Shown here piece after piece: positions 44,459-55,972 of a stretch of 64,000 nucleotides of DNA. A program made the translations under genes and the position numbers. How positions within the stretch are numbered: the first letter of the stretch is position 1; each line of letters starts with the position of its first letter. Under the pieces are notes generated by a model that saw nothing but the letters and a program-made list of their open reading frames with translations, did no database searches and had not been told where the DNA came from. Origin of the DNA: Pohlia nutans (Eukaryota; Streptophyta; Bryopsida; Bryales; Mniaceae); the NCBI GenBank assembly GCA_022496805.1, contig CM040092.1, positions 16,758,113 through 16,822,112 of the forward strand, read 5' to 3'.

Positions 44459-44720
44459 GACAAAATTCGATTGAAAATCCATAACTTTCACACTATAGGT
44501 TCAAAAGCTACAAAACAACTTTAGTGCACCCCTACTTGTCAAGAGCTTTTCGATGATGCCAAAAATGACATCAAAAACCCCCATATTCCATTTTTCATAA
44601 TTTAATTCGATTTATTTTGACAAAATTCAATTGAAAATCCATAACTTTCACACTATATGTCCAAACACAACAAAACAAACTCTGTGCACCCCTCCTTGTC
44701 GAAAGCTTTCCGATGGTACT
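44459..44720 (+). repeat. Tandem duplication, period about 160 bp
   Basis: GACAAAATTCGATTGAAAAT (44459) recurs as GACAAAATTCAATTGAAAAT (44619). Each copy is followed by CCATAACTTTCACACTATA and a stretch like GTGCACCCCT(A/C)CTTGTC. There are two diverged copies. Confidence 0.8.
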
Positions 44721-44797
44721 AAGAATGCAAATAGAGGATGCATGGTTGAGGAGAACTCAACATAACAAAACAAAACAAAACAAAGAAAAAGCCTATC

Positions 44798-45654
44798 TTA
44801 ACCCTTAAGTTCCTGAGGGTTTTTGCTACAAACTAAATGTGTTATAATATGTGTTATAAATGAGTTTTTTGAAGTTTGTAAAATATGAAAGTTGTGATGT
44901 GTAATCTCTAAATTTCATCTATATGGTTGAATATCATCAAAAATATTTAGATTTTTTATAAATAAAATTTAAAAGAAAACTTTGAATATTCATAAAAAAT
45001 ACATTATTCAATATTTTATGTTGAATTAAATTATTATTACTTAAAAGTAAAAATGTTCATCACTTGGATACAAGTTGCCAAGATTTAAAGTTTACAATTT
45101 GTCTAAATGTCAATTCAAACGACACTACGTAAGAATAGTATAGAATTAATAGTTTAAATGAAACAAATTCCAATGGGTATTTAAGCATCTTATTAACCTT
45201 TTGCTTTTAGCCAATCATACCAAAAATCAAAGATAGATAATTTATTTTGTATTTTTTTTTAATTTTGGAAGTTTATTAGTTAGATATTATATATATAATT
45301 GTATATGATGAATTTTAGGAATCCATTTGCATACATTCAATTTAAAATTCATAATTTATAATCTATCTTTGTACGTCCATAAAAAATATATACTTTATCA
45401 TGCATTTTTTCACACATTTTCAAATTTGATACTTTTGTAGATTGTTCCAACATCTACACCACCCAACGTTCTTTATTTTTTTTGAATTTTTGTGAACACA
45501 TTTTTACTGATCCAATGACATAATCTTATAGGAAATTTGATTCTAAATAGGTTAGGCCCAAGAAACACTCAATTTGGACACTCCTAGCTCATTTTACAAC
45601 ACTTTCTATTTTTGGAACGACCACTTTTGGGTCGCCTCGGCACTTAAGGGTTAA
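44798..45654 (-). mobile_element. TTAA element, family F (copy F2)
   Basis: This 857-bp element starts TTAACCCTTAAGTTCC and ends GCACTTAAGGGTTAA, with inverted repeats of 13 bp. It is an inverted full-length match to F1. The palindrome CGACCACTTTTGGGTCG lies near its right end. The minus ORF at 45589-45825 starts inside it and is not supported. Confidence 0.85.
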
Positions 45655-46460
45655 TGTATAGATAGATCCCTTGAAGGTGCTTGGTTTGACATTTAAAAAA
45701 GCCCATATGATGCAACAAAGTAGAAATAATGAGCAAGATTCTCCCAAAATACTATCAAGCCCGTGGGGCTTGCCAAGTCGTTTAACGGTTAACTTCCAAC
45801 CAATCACTTGTCTCCTAGTGTGCAAAAGAAAAATTGATCTTCATCATTTATTATTCAACCTCCGAATTGTAAAAGAAAAAGTAGTATTTGTCGGGGTTGC
45901 TGAACCATGGCAAAAATTGACTATAGAGAATATTTTGACAAGTCCAAATGCTTTTTATCCAAAAAATGTCGTCCTTATCTATTTTGGAAAACGGGTTGTG
46001 ATGCTTAGTTAGTTAGAGTGGGTTTTTGTTTAGTAATTCGATATATAGTAGAAACTCATCTTTTTGTAGTCCACTCATCAATCTCTCTCTATGACATATG
46101 GATAAGGCGGGGTTTGAAGAGGAACCAACATTGGTCCCCTCTACTTTGAAATCATTCGGTCATGGATTCTAGATGTATTAATGTTACGTATGTTTTAAAG
46201 GTCTCAACCAATCAAAACATAATACATGTCACTTTTCATAAGAATTTATTGGTTTTTGTCCTCAAGTATGGAAACTTAACTAGTCAAGTGACAATTTCAA
46301 TCAATCAATCTGTAACTAGAGGTTGATTCTTTTTGTTCGTCGAGATAAGGTAAAAAACAATGATATGTTCTTTTTTACTTTTCTTCACAACAGTGGTGAA
46401 CTATATACGTTTATGGTAACAAACATTGCAGTTCCAATTGAAAGTGTTAGTAACTATGCT
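45655..46460. other. No gene recognised
   Basis: The ORF at 45671-46012 (113 aa) has no recognisable domain and straddles the repeat edge. The rest is AT-rich spacer. Confidence 0.4.
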
Positions 46461-46576
46461 CACTAGTAAAAAAAGGTGGTCTTTGAGCACTAAGGAGATC
46501 ATGGTGCCAACATGGGCCTTGGACACCATGCAGTGGCACTATTCCTTAATACCCAAAGACCACCTTTCTACTTGTG
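46461..46576. mobile_element. CACTA-type MITE
   Basis: The ends are CACTAGTAAAAAAAGGTGG and CCACCTTTCTACTTGTG. The flanks GCT and GGT are an imperfect 3-bp duplication. It is related to the element at 29571, sharing ACACCATGC and the TTGAGCAC-like arm. Confidence 0.65.
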
Positions 46577-46929
46577 GGTGTTGATACATAGTAGAGTTCT
46601 CCGTAAAGTCCACAGGGGTTGCTATGTTTGCTTCCCTATGTTTTCATACTGTAATCAAACTTTCATGACACGATCAATCACAACTAGCCAAGCCATCGGG
46701 GTTGGGAGAGCGTGAGGGTGGCATTGGGGCACTTGGAGATTCTCCCATGGGAATCCGAATGTGCATTGGGGGAGCTTCTTTAGCTTTAGTGAGGTGCAAG
46801 GTTTGAATCTTCCTGACAACATATAGCATTGTGATTGGTTGAAAAAAGAAGTCAAAACTCATATTTGCTGCCTTTCAAGCTAAAAAACCAATTTTACCTT
46901 GTCTTTCCTCTTCTCAAATTTTTTTGCTC

Positions 46930-47102
46930 CACTATAAGGGGAAGGCGTTGTTTTTTACTCGGTAGGTGAGTCAAAAAGCGCCACTTCACACTCACTGCCC
47001 AGGCGCTCAAAACTTGGTGAGTGCGATTCATCACGTAGGACAAGTGTCTACAGTGAACTTCGACAATGTTTTGAGTGAGAAGCGACGCCTTTGCTAGTAG
47101 TG
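46930..47102. mobile_element. CACTA-type MITE, GGCG subfamily
   Basis: It runs from CACTATAAGGGGAAGGCG to CGCCTTTGCTAGTAGTG. The flanks CTC and CTT differ by one base. The interior (TTGGTGAGTGCG and related arms) is unlike the other CACTA MITEs here. Confidence 0.55.
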
Positions 47103-48163
47103 CTTGTCTTTACAAATAACTCTAGTATTGGAATTGTAAAGGCACCTGGTAGTGACAAAAGTTGTATCACTTTAGTTATCATATATGGATAGCTTGGCTA
47201 TCTAACAAACAATAAATCATAAATAAATAAAATTTGGGTAGCTTGGCTACCTTTTCTCCTTAGCAATGTGCAAAGACAACTAAGTAATACTCATTTAATC
47301 TTTGTCGCATGTGTGGGCCAACTGACTTTGGTGTACATTGGAATGAACTCGCGTGTGTGCTTTTGACACAAGATAAAAGGGACAAGAGAAGTGAATTTGC
47401 CTCAGCATGTGCCTCATGGCATTATCAACAAAGTAAGCTAACTGGAATTGATTAAAACTTGTGTATGGCACCCTCTCAACACCCACTAGGGGAGTAGGAG
47501 TTGTTCAAGATAGAATAAGTATTAAGGACCTAGCTAGTTCTGACCGAGGCATTCATTCCTTCAATCATTCTGCAAAGCCTGAAAATGAGTGTACTCCACG
47601 ATCAGACATTTTTTTAAGTGCTTGCGAGTTTAGTGATTGCCATTATTATATAGAGAGCTATCTCTTTTGAACCTAGATTATAGATGCCCTTTCTCATCAC
47701 CATGAGCCTTACAACAATGCTGTTCTCATCATGGCACATAAGATATGGTGGAGGACCTTTACTTCCAAAAAATACGGTAGAGTAAGGGGTTATCATAAGG
47801 TAGGGTCACCCCCTTTAAAATTTGTACTACATTTTTTTTAATTTTAAGAGGGGGTTGGGAACATACCCACCCTTATTTTAATTCACGCTACATTTTTTAT
47901 TTATGTAATGTACATTCAATTTTGGCACTTTATAGGTAAAATATGACTATACTTTCTTCAAGGGTACAAAATTTCAACATGTGCACTTTTTATATGGCAC
48001 GTGCACTTTTAACAAAAAAAAGTATTCTTTGCTAAAGAAACAATTTTAGAACATTTATCAAAAAGAACTTTGATCCATCATGACTTTTGGATATAGTATC
48101 CAAATGACACATTCTTTGGTGTGTTGAAATCCTTTTTCAGTTGTTAACAAGAAAACATAAATA

Positions 48164-48228
<65 letters not shown>

Positions 48229-48410
48229 CTCTCTCTTTTATATTTTAAAAAAATTTAGAGGGTAGTTGAGTTCCCAACTCTTCATACATAGTACTTTTTT
48301 AGGGAGGATCTTATGGAAAATATGGCTTTATATTTCTAGAAAGAAAAACATCAATATTTACAATAAATTTATAGACACAAACATTAATAGAATCGGGGTG
48401 GTCTTTGGAC
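47103..48410. other. No gene; long AT microsatellite
   Basis: An AT dinucleotide run of about 60 bp spans roughly 48165-48224 and ends in a short TC run. ORFs at 47295-47796 have no supporting features. Confidence 0.5.
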
Positions 48411-48663
48411 CCGGGAGTGCACTCTATATTATGTTTGAGAATTACGTGCGTTTATGACCCCCTATATACGAGGGATTGTATGTCTAAAACCTTTGTATAC
48501 CAATTTATTCCATCCTAAATATATGTTTAATGTAAGTGTACTTCAATATTTTCAACTCTAAATACGTTTATTGTATGTATACGTCATACGGCAGTGTTCA
48601 AATTAATACCCCTTCTATGCACTCACGTATACTTGTGCGTGTTTAGTAGAGTGCACTCCCCAG
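48411..48663. mobile_element. Inverted-repeat MITE, family L (copy L2)
   Basis: The ends CCGGGAGTGCACTCT and AGAGTGCACTCCCCAGG match family L. The interior contains the empty site for the MITE at 20386-20620. It is followed by a decayed CACTA-like stretch to about 48905. Confidence 0.6.
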
Positions 48664-48905
48664 GTTTTGGACACTAAAAAATATTGTCAAAGCATGGTAC
48701 TCAAGGCCCATATTGACATTAGCTTGGTGCAACGTTTTTTTTTTGGACTACAAAAAATTGGTGGTAGGTGCTTCGAAGCAACTGCCAACAACTTTTTGTA
48801 GAAAAAAAAAAAAAAACAATGGCTAGATGCCAATATGGTCTTTGTGCACCACAATATCACAAGTGCTAACTTATTCCTTGGTGCCCAAAGCCAAAGACTA
48901 GTGAA

Positions 48906-49134
48906 AATTCCTGCCCACATTAAAAAAATCCATAAAAACTCCAATTGCCTGTATTTTAATAAAAATAATAATTCATTACATTTCAATCATGCAACTGAAT
49001 TATAGCACCTAAATTGTAGTATGATACGGAGCTGCCCCAGCCCTGAGGGCAGATCTCTGCGACAGGGTGAACATGCTAGATTTTGAAAGCTCTGCTAAAC
49101 AATATCTGATCATATTTGAATACTTGGACCTTTG
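48906..49134. other. Spacer with the end of a family G element
   Basis: The right part (about 49090-49142, ending TTGGACCTTTGGGGGTTAA) is the end of a family G element, as before repeat B copy 1. No gene is seen. Confidence 0.45.
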
Positions 49135-50070
49135 GGGGTTAAGCTCTGATTCTAAATAGAAGGAAGAGTGTAGACAAAGATGCATTGCAGTTGTTTTTGG
49201 AAAAGAATAAAAATAAAGAAGTGAAAAAAAATATAAAAAATGAAATTGTTTGGATCAATTAGAAGTCACACCAAATTATTTACTAAACATGTTAGTCATC
49301 TTTCACATGTGCGGAGTGCACTAAGGTGAACATACCTAAAACCACCCAAAAAACCCAATTCCGCACCCTATCATTGACCCCTAATTCCACCTTGGGATTG
49401 ACCCAATTTCACCTCACTTCAAGTGATCACTAAATGCAGTGAGTGATAGGTGGAATTGGGTGTAAATAGAGTAGTTTTAGGTATTCCAATGAATGACTAT
49501 GAGATCACAAACAATGGTGATTTAGCAATTAAGACAATGAAAGAAGAAATTAAGCACGACAATCAACTAGATTCCTTGAGTGTGAATGGGGCAGTTTAAG
49601 ATAAATTCTTTATCAATTATAGGCCGATTTTTTAAAATTATTATAGAGCATTATTGAGATGCTCACTACCATAGCATAATAGAGCAATCCAACACCCTTT
49701 TGCAATGGGACCACAATCTAGTTATAATTAGAAACTAAGTTTATGTGGCAATGACACAACAGTCCCAAAATTCATGGAATACAAATGGCATTCCGCTTCA
49801 TTACTTTAAAAAGTGGATCTAAGTAAAGATCCTCTTTCAATTTAGTTTTCTAAAGGGTGATCCATTGCACTGCTCTATTATGCTATGGCCCTCACCTAGG
49901 GACAATTTTGTATTTTAAACGCATACCACTTTGAAAATTCATAAAAATTACAAATTTTATCAAAAATATACGATTTCATTTCGATTCAACTCCATAAGAT
50001 TTATCTTGCCCTTAAAAATTTGTGGCACACTTAGTATATCCTCCAAGATGTTCAGATTCCTTAAATGCAT
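49135..50070 (+). repeat. Host repeat B, copy 2
   Basis: It matches the joined flanks of the LTR retrotransposon (6550-6810 plus 13371-13799), for example TAGTTTTAGGTATTCCAATG and CACCTAGGGACAATTTTG. It carries its own private insertion (49669-49888). It has no coding potential and its class is unknown. Confidence 0.7.
49669..49888. mobile_element. MITE with 18-bp perfect inverted ends
   Basis: CCATAGCATAATAGAGCA and its exact complement bound a 220-bp insert that is absent at the matching point of repeat B copy 1 (about 13620-13626). The target duplication could not be resolved because the flank has diverged. Confidence 0.8.
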
Positions 50071-50539
50071 GGTAATAGGTACTTCCACCTAGTGAGTTGC
50101 TACAGATTGCAGAGAGCCATCCAAGAATATGTTCTAGAATAATTGTGTACTGCCAAGTTTCTTTGTTGACCCGAAAATTGCAATTTGTAGTCAATATTGA
50201 ACTTCACAAAAAACAGGTCACATGACAAAGGTGAATTGCATGCTGAACAGGTTGGTTTGGTGGTTCAATTGATGATTCAAGTATTTAATAAGTTAGAACA
50301 TGGGGTGGCCGGGGGTGGCAACAAGGACCTGACAGGAGCAGCAATGAGCTTGATAACCATGCACTTACATAAAAACTTCTGTTGAATTTCATTAAATCTG
50401 ATAAGAACATCAATGAACACTTGCTCTAAATTAATCATCAATTTTCACCTTATCAAATTTGCCATTACGCTGTAATTGCAAGTGAGGGATGAAACACCTG
50501 TTTCTTTTGAAGCTGTTATTAGTTTGTAATTTACAGCAG

Positions 50540-50714
50540 ATACCGACCTTCATAGCAGCTTCACTTTTAAATAATTTAAAAAATATATATAGATGAGTAA
50601 AGTTTTGGAAAATTATTTTCCCAAAAAAAAAATTTGTAAGGGAAAAAAACGGATTATAGAGAAATAATTAATTATTCATTCAAGGAGGGGTGAAGCTGCT
50701 ATGAAAGTACGGTA
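50540..50714. mobile_element. Foldback MITE
   Basis: A 16-bp exact inverted core, TTCATAGCAGCTTCAC (50549-50564), pairs with 50690-50705. The outer bases ATACCG and CGGTAT extend the arms with small gaps. The interior is AT-rich. Confidence 0.7.
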
Positions 50715-52257
50715 TTGATCTACTACTGTTGATTACACTAATTATCCCATTTGGTGTGGGAGGGTTTATAATGTGTGGAGGAAATTAGTGAAGGTGATAC
50801 TAAATATTATTATGATGTAAAATTAGCGTGATATGAAGATTTCAGGCACTCATTAAAAATTTCAGCTAGGCTTACTAATTTTGAGATTTTACAAGATAGT
50901 GCATGCTTTTGGAATTAGTAACACACGCACTAATTGGGATAATCAGTGTAGTGAAGTGGAACACAAGTGTGTATACTGGTAAAATACTTAAAACCATTGA
51001 GCTTACGTTGGACAGATTTTGTGCAGCATTTGATGAGCCAATTTTTGAGCCCATTTTAGACCAACTGTTGTTTACTTGAAACAACATTTAAATGAAGCAC
51101 ATGCTCGGGAATGATTTTAAGTTACAACCAAATCGGCATGTGGTCTCCTATTGGGGACACAAACAAAATTAAAAAGATTTCTCATTACGTCTCACCTCGT
51201 TGATGGTGTCCACTCCTGTCTCCACAGATTGGACCAAATGTTCACAGACGAAGTGTACTAACCCTTAAAGGTCCAGAGAGCCCTTTCCGACCAGTATTAT
51301 ACACCATTATTCCATTGTTTTTGGCATGGTTCCAAAGAATTTATAATTTATATTTCATATTGAACATGATTCGATTCATCAGATTTGCTTCCAAAATTTG
51401 ATTTAGATATTTGTTTTCAAGCTTTACTTTTAGTAATATTATTTTTAGTATTAAAGTTTTAAATTTTAAATTTAAGTACCTAATAGGACAATGGAGGGCG
51501 CAACCGAATTAGAACTTAAGTATATGACTTTTTAAAGGTAATTTATGGCCTTTGACCAAGAAAATTGTAAATTCAGCATTAAGGATGACTTTATTGGTTT
51601 GATTTATTGTGCTTTCATCTAGGGTTGCATTATTTTTTTAACCCCTCAATGTACCAACCCATTATGAAATACATGAAATACATGGAAGATCACATGAGGT
51701 TTAAAAAAAATTAAAATGGATGCCTTCATCCAAACAGTATTAAGACCAAATGGACAATTTGAATCATCTACGGATTAAATCCATGAAACGTGAGCATTCT
51801 TAGTCGCTTCTAAAAATCCCATATATATGTTCATTTTAAATGATTAGAAATAGTCAATGATATGTATATGCAATTATAATTAAGCATTTAAAGCCCATTG
51901 TATAGCTTCGAGTCAATTCATCGTGTCTTTGGATCATGACAAATGTTTTTGGGTTAGTTCAAAACATTTTCACATTGTTTTCAAGTCAATTCAACTTGTT
52001 TTTGTTCATCGTCTCAACAAATCAAAGCACGCATCCTAAGGACTCCATAAAACACAAAATGGTCATTCTAATGGAATGTGAACATTTTTTCTAAATATCA
52101 CTAGTAGCGGACCTGCCGTTTTTCATTCCCCCTTTCGTGGAAACAATGAACAGACTTGGCTGAATAGAATGCATATTTTTTTGTCATCTTGTGACCAAAA
52201 CCACTCACTAGCACTGACACAGCCTAGCTGCTTGGCGTGGTTTCATTCCTTTTCAAT
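50715..52257. other. No intact gene; lone TTAA-element termini
   Basis: CTAACCCTTAAAGGTCC near 51259 and TTAACCCCTCAATG near 51639 look like ends of decayed TTAA elements. I see no domain or RNA gene. Confidence 0.4.
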
Positions 52258-52497
52258 TATAGTAAGTGAATCAACATGGAAGATATTAGACAGCATGAGT
52301 GGTTCCTGAAGAACCTGCTTTCAGAATCAGAAGACCAAGCAGATGGAGACATGAGCTACACTTTCTACACGAATCTCATCCAACCACAAACTACAGAGGA
52401 AATCATGCACATTATTACTGAATCCTGCAGGATGCCATTGATAGTCTTCATGTTTTCCAAGACGCAGGACGTCATACTCGTCATCCAAACTAGATAG
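52258..52497 (+). pseudogene. SnRK2-type kinase exon fragment
   Basis: The reading frame IRQHEWFLKNL, then TTEEIMHIITES, matches the end of the kinase domain (the HEWFLKNL step) and the SnRK2 box (EIMQII-like) of plant osmotic-stress kinases, known from the family. An acceptor-like TTTTCAATTATAG precedes it at about 52248-52260, and an in-frame TGA lies just upstream of the matching start. The first half of the kinase is nowhere in the window. After residue 54 the frame loses similarity and stops at 52497. It is therefore a captured or orphaned exon, perhaps carried by a transposon, rather than a working gene. Confidence 0.55.
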
Positions 52498-52499
52498 CG

Positions 52500-52690
52500 T
52501 CCTAAGTGGCGCTGGCATGGCCCCGCCCGCCCCCGCACCCTTGCCATGCATCCTGCAAGACCTGCGGCTCCGCAACCCCGACCCGACTAGGGCAGAACGC
52601 GCCCTTCCAACCCGGCCCGACCTCCGTCCCCTGACGCCGACAGAGCTTGTCCACAACGGAGGCACCTCCGTTGACGGAAATCACCGTTCG
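52500..52690 (+). other. GC-rich patch
   Basis: This short block is strongly C/G-rich (CCCCGCCCGCCCCCGCACC and similar) in a window that is otherwise AT-rich. ORFs are open on both strands because of composition, and none shows a recognisable domain. It directly follows the kinase fragment and may have arrived with it. Confidence 0.5.
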
Positions 52691-53313
52691 GATCTCATTT
52701 GCGTTCTACACTTTGCTCTGTCATGCAAAACCATTTCAAAATCTCCTCGATTTCCGGGTCATCATTATTGATGACGCGTATAACATCCTGCCTTCGTTGT
52801 GTGTTGTAAGGCAATTTCAAATTGTCCTCGGTTTGCCGGTCTTCATAACTCAAGACAATTTAGGACTTGAGGGTTTAGGGCGGCGGTTTTAGGGTTTTGT
52901 AGTCTCCTTCCTATACTCAATGTACTTTCCACTATTCCTCGCACAGCCAAAGTGCTTTTCGAGTTTAGGAGATTGGAATGGAGTAGCACGACGAGATTGC
53001 AATGGAATAGTAGGACGAGATTGCAGGACGTCTCTTAGAGCATGTGGCAGTAGTATGTCATATCCAATGTGTGGTTGCAGCACGACATATTGATCATGTG
53101 GTTGTAGGACGGGGTTTACAACGGCTGCCAATCTTCGTGTGAGTAAGGCTTGCTTGCCATTCACTTGAAGTACTACGTGTTCTTTGCCTTTCCTACGGTT
53201 TAGGGTTTTAAGCGTTAAGGTACAATCTTGTTTTACAACAATTTAGGGGTTTAGGGGTGATTCTGCTGTGTAGTTCTCTTCACTTTGAAGTCTTGTCTTA
53301 TTTTGCTAGCAAA
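52691..53313. other. No gene recognised; telo-box-like motifs
   Basis: GTTTAGGG-type motifs recur (about 52872, 53202, 53240). The minus ORF at 52889-53164 has short internal repeats (for example LQSRR) and is unassigned. Confidence 0.35.
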
Positions 53314-53494
53314 ATGGTGCTACTGAAACATCTCCCTTTAAAGAAGATGACGCTATTGAAACATCTCCCTTTGAAGAAGACAAGCCCAACCCTGATAGAC
53401 CCTACAATCCACAAAGGAGATGGAACTCCTGCAAGCACTGAAGGACACAGTGCAAAACCTTGAACTAAAGGACACAGTGCAAAACCTTGAACTA
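53314..53494 (+). repeat. Two short tandem duplications in a small ORF region
   Basis: A 33-bp unit (core AAACATCTCCCTTT) is duplicated at 53314-53379. A 27-bp unit (AAGGACACAGTGCAAAACC core) is duplicated at 53441-53494. One frame reads an acidic repeat, IETSPFEED, preceded by an acceptor-like TTTTGCTAG. A real exon cannot be shown. Confidence 0.6.
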
Positions 53495-53587
53495 GTTCAT
53501 AGAACCACTAGAAAGGGTTCATATATCGACTTCCAAATTGCAGCTATTCCTTGGAACAAATTGGAACACTTTGTGCAAGGAGAACAA

Positions 53588-54064
53588 TAAAAATTGTACA
53601 TTATGAATTTTAGATTCTATCCATACGGTAAAATCTATGATTGTTGTCATCAATATTTCTGTATAAAATTTGAATGTTAAAATTGAAAATTCTTTTGCAA
53701 TTTGATTACGAATAAAATATTGACAATTTGTGCATGAAATTTGTTGTGATTGGTTGAAATGTAATACTCTAAGTGTAGTGATTTTTGGAGATTTTTTGGT
53801 TGCTTAATTTTATGAGTTGACTTTTTAAAGAGAACTTTTACACTGAAATCTTCAAAATTTTGGGTGAATCACTACAACATGAAATGAGGCATAAAAATTT
53901 CACAAATCATCCCCTTTCTAATCGGATCACACATGCATGAAGCTAACTTCTCATAAAATTTATAGTAAAAAACCCACACTGCAAAAAGTCAATGACGGAT
54001 GAGAAAAGTGTGTTGGATTGTGTACATTGTCCACTTTCTAGACGGTTGGACGTTTAGCGGTTAA
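53588..54064 (-). mobile_element. Truncated TTAA element, family C (copy C4)
   Basis: It matches family C in inverted orientation (TAGATTCTATCCATACGGT) and ends CGTTTAGCGGTTAA at 54064. The other end is missing. The following bases continue as family A sequence, so it probably inserted into a TTAA inside copy A9. Confidence 0.6.
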
Positions 54065-54390
54065 ACTCCACAGAGGAGAATTTTTCAAAAACAAAGACCT
54101 CAATACTATTCTAGTGCTATAAAATTTACTATTTGGAGAAAGTAACGATGCTCTCTCTTTTGAAAAAAAAATTAATTCTTTTTTCAAGAATAGAATGTTT
54201 AGTTTTAACCACTCATACCAAATTTCAAAATTTGAAAATAAAATTTGTAATTTTGATAAAATTTTGAAATGAAATAAATGGTTCTAAATTCAATACGTAA
54301 AATACTAAAACTATTTTTGGAAATTTAACTATACAAATAATTTTAGAACATCATGCTTTTCATTTTCTCTATTTGGACCAAATTTCATCA
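54061..54390 (+). mobile_element. Partial family A element (copy A9)
   Basis: TTAAACTCCACAGAGGAG onward matches the interior of A3 and A6 up to a stretch like TTTGGACCAAATTTCATC. Neither true terminus is present. Confidence 0.6.
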
Positions 54391-55972
54391 AAGAAATGGG
54401 TTTAAATGTGGGTCTTTTTGGGCATGCTTCTCTAGTCCATACAGGTAGGGTTTATAGTAGTTATCAATATGCCTAGGAATGGTGTGTTGGAGCAAGCTAA
54501 CTTTGCTTTCTTACAAGTGCCAATTGGGGAGCTCCAATCAATAAACTAGTATGCGGTAAAAATTTGTGCAAGACTCATCTTCAATTTGTGCCCACCTCTT
54601 TAACAATGTTGCATTAATGATACTCTACAAGGATGTGACTTAGAGAAAGATGTCAAAAAGACTTGAGGCATACCCCTCATTCATACTTCATTTATGAGCT
54701 AAGCTCACGATGTTAAGACTCCATGTCACTAATGCTATGTGTGCTAGCCCTTCTGTATTGCGAGGTCAGACGTGTGAGAGTTTAGGGTTTAGGGTTTACT
54801 TTCATCTTCATTTGCAAGATTGGACAAAAAAATCAGGTTACTGGACAAAATGGAAGACGTCAACGACAAGTAGACATAAGAATGAGAATGTGCAAATACT
54901 CATATTACTTCCACATCATGTACAGAAATAAAATTTGGAGGAGCAATTCAGCCAGCCAAGAAATAAAACCTCCAGTTGTTCTCAAACTCCATAGCTATAG
55001 GTTTATCTCACAAGTGTAGAATACGATATAAAGCTACTGCATCAGAGTGACCCCAGATCTTCTTATGCAGTCACTTGCACTAATCTAGAGAAGCACTTCA
55101 ACCACAGTAAAGAGAATTTTGTAGAGAGGTCTTCAAAATATGAAGATTCTGGCCTGACGAGGAGCAAGCTGACCTAAACTCTCAGTCTCCAGAATGTGCC
55201 GCTCAAATTCTTCACATTCCTTTGTGACAAGTCAACATTAATCCCTATACATCATGCACTAGAGACCTAAACTTAATCGTGCTTTCTTAGCAGGTCATAT
55301 GGGAACTTTCTTTGATCTAATTTTTTTTCATGTTTTGATAACACATGCCATGTCCTTCCTTCACTGTCCTTCCTTCCATTCAAATCATATTTTTCACAAT
55401 ATGATGAATCGAACTGGTCACATGAATATCCTTGGGGTCCTCGAGGGGATTATGAAAATGTATCCATCAGGTTCTGTTCAGAAAGCAAAGATAACGTCCA
55501 GTGAAACCCTAAACACACTATGCCAAAATGGCAGAAATATCTGCACATGAATATCTTTTGGGAAGTAGTATACACTGGTCATCAAATGAATGTTGGTAAA
55601 GCTATTATGGATCAAAGTGAAGCATCTCTCAATTGATCGTTGTGACTGTAATGAAAACAAATCAGTATCTCAACATTAGGTTTGACCGCTGAGTCCTGAA
55701 ATTCACCCTCAAGACATACTAGGGTTTCACATGTTCTTACATGACTATCTAGAGTTGCAATTAAAGGCAAGTATAAGAGAGTTACCCAGTGCGTGTATCC
55801 TTTTCTCTCAAAGTGGCCATTTATAGCAAAAGCTAAATGTACCTTCGGGTCTAGATTAAGGTCTAATTTGAACAGAGCCTCAAGTTACCTGATACTTGTA
55901 TGGATGGCACTACAACTTAAAATTAGCAGTTCCAAAGCCGCAGCTCATTCTACCTGATATATCTTACACTGG
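54391..55972. other. No gene recognised
   Basis: GTTTAGGGTTTAGGGTTT near 54782 is a two-to-three-unit telomere-like repeat. ORFs at 54710, 55299 and 55478 have no domain signature. The right part lies downstream of the LEA2-type gene and may contain its 3' UTR. Confidence 0.4.

Noticed and set aside
52517..52771. 84-aa Pro/Arg-rich ORF over the GC-rich patch
   Set aside because: Frames are open on both strands because stop codons are rare in GC-rich DNA, and no domain is seen.
54780..54800. Telomere-like TTTAGGG repeats
   Set aside because: There are only two to three units. This is too short for an interstitial telomere, and similar motifs occur as plant telo-boxes.
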